Shown: positions 6,519 to 6,630 of the stretch, piece by piece | How positions within the stretch are numbered: the stretch's first letter is position 1 | Layout of the letters: each line of letters opens with the position of its first letter | Source: Candidatus Gallibacteroides avistercoris | Lineage (GTDB): Bacteria; Bacteroidota; Bacteroidia; Bacteroidales; CHK158-818 | Direction of reading: 5' to 3' | DNA length: 6,630 nt | Assembly (NCBI GenBank): GCA_018714665.1 | Contig: DVNA01000112.1 | Coordinates: 1-6,630 of the forward strand | Notes under the pieces: generated by a model | Told to the model about the DNA's origin: nothing | The model's input: the letters and a program-made list of their open reading frames with translations, nothing else | Databases searched by the model: none | Program-made: the position numbers and the translations under genes

Positions 6519-6630
6519 ATGGTAATCAAAAAATTTGAGTTCAACCCTTTTCCTGTAAACACCTATGTTTTATGGGATGAAAAAAGCAAAGAGGCTGTTA
6601 TCATAGATGCCGGTTGCTATTTTGAAGAAG
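6519..6630 (+). CDS. MBL-fold metallo-hydrolase, N-terminal fragment
   Basis: The reading frame starts at ATG 6519 and runs off the window after 37 codons. The translation begins MVIKKFEFNPFPVNTYVLWD and continues to a VIIDAGCYFEE strand. The pattern FxxNPFxVNTYVL followed by a short hairpin and (L/I)IDPG is the usual opening of small glyoxalase II-like metallo-beta-lactamase-fold hydrolases; here the last part reads IDAG. The zinc-binding HxHxDH motif lies beyond the window, so activity cannot be judged. The earlier ATG at 6514 is closed by a stop after two more codons, which leaves 6519 as the start. The 11-base gap from rsmG suggests the same transcript. Confidence 0.82.
   Translation, partial: MVIKKFEFNPFPVNTYVLWDEKSKEAVIIDAGCYFEE

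Noticed and set aside
1..6630. CRISPR arrays, tRNA or rRNA genes, insertion sequences, integrase sites, phage genes
   Set aside because: No direct repeats with regular spacing, no cloverleaf-like segments, no transposase or integrase motifs, and no target-site duplications were seen on either strand.

Overview
The window looks like chromosomal DNA of a gut-type member of the Bacteroidales (Bacteroidota). The evidence is: promoters with the TAnnTTTG -7 element, A-rich leaders without Shine-Dalgarno sequences, lipoprotein signals of Bacteroidota type, a GH92 exo-alpha-mannosidase, and a low-to-middling GC content. I cannot name the genus from the sequence alone.

Layout from left to right. Positions 1-158 are the last 51 codons of a type I mannose-6-phosphate isomerase (manA), closed by a hairpin terminator at 175-211. 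A recognisable -7 box at 282-289, inside an 11-bp perfect inverted repeat, precedes a complete GH92 glycosidase lipoprotein (369-2732, +). The 231-bp gap between this gene and its convergent neighbour holds a 17-bp perfect hairpin (2772-2813) that probably ends GH92 transcription. On the minus strand, 2964-4811 encodes a secreted two-domain protein: a calcineurin-like metallophosphoesterase followed by a PQQ-type beta-propeller. The 215-bp divergent gap (4812-5026) holds candidate promoters for both directions. Then comes a tight plus-strand cluster: a DUF4163/DUF3298 (RsiV-like) lipoprotein (5027-5866), rsmG/gidB (5872-6507, 5-nt gap), and the first 37 codons of an MBL-fold hydrolase (from 6519, 11-nt gap) that runs off the window.

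Functional picture. The left part has a mannose theme: the GH92 enzyme should release mannose or a related sugar from glycans in the periplasm, and ManA joins mannose-6-phosphate to glycolysis. The two genes are separated by a terminator and a promoter, so they are neighbours rather than a demonstrated operon. The right part is a housekeeping cluster around 16S rRNA methylation with an envelope lipoprotein at its head. No transposon, CRISPR array, tRNA, rRNA or phage signal was seen. I see no convincing novel system. The most unusual items are the divergent active-site motifs of the GH92 protein, the phosphoesterase-propeller fusion, and the inverted repeat wrapped around the GH92 promoter.
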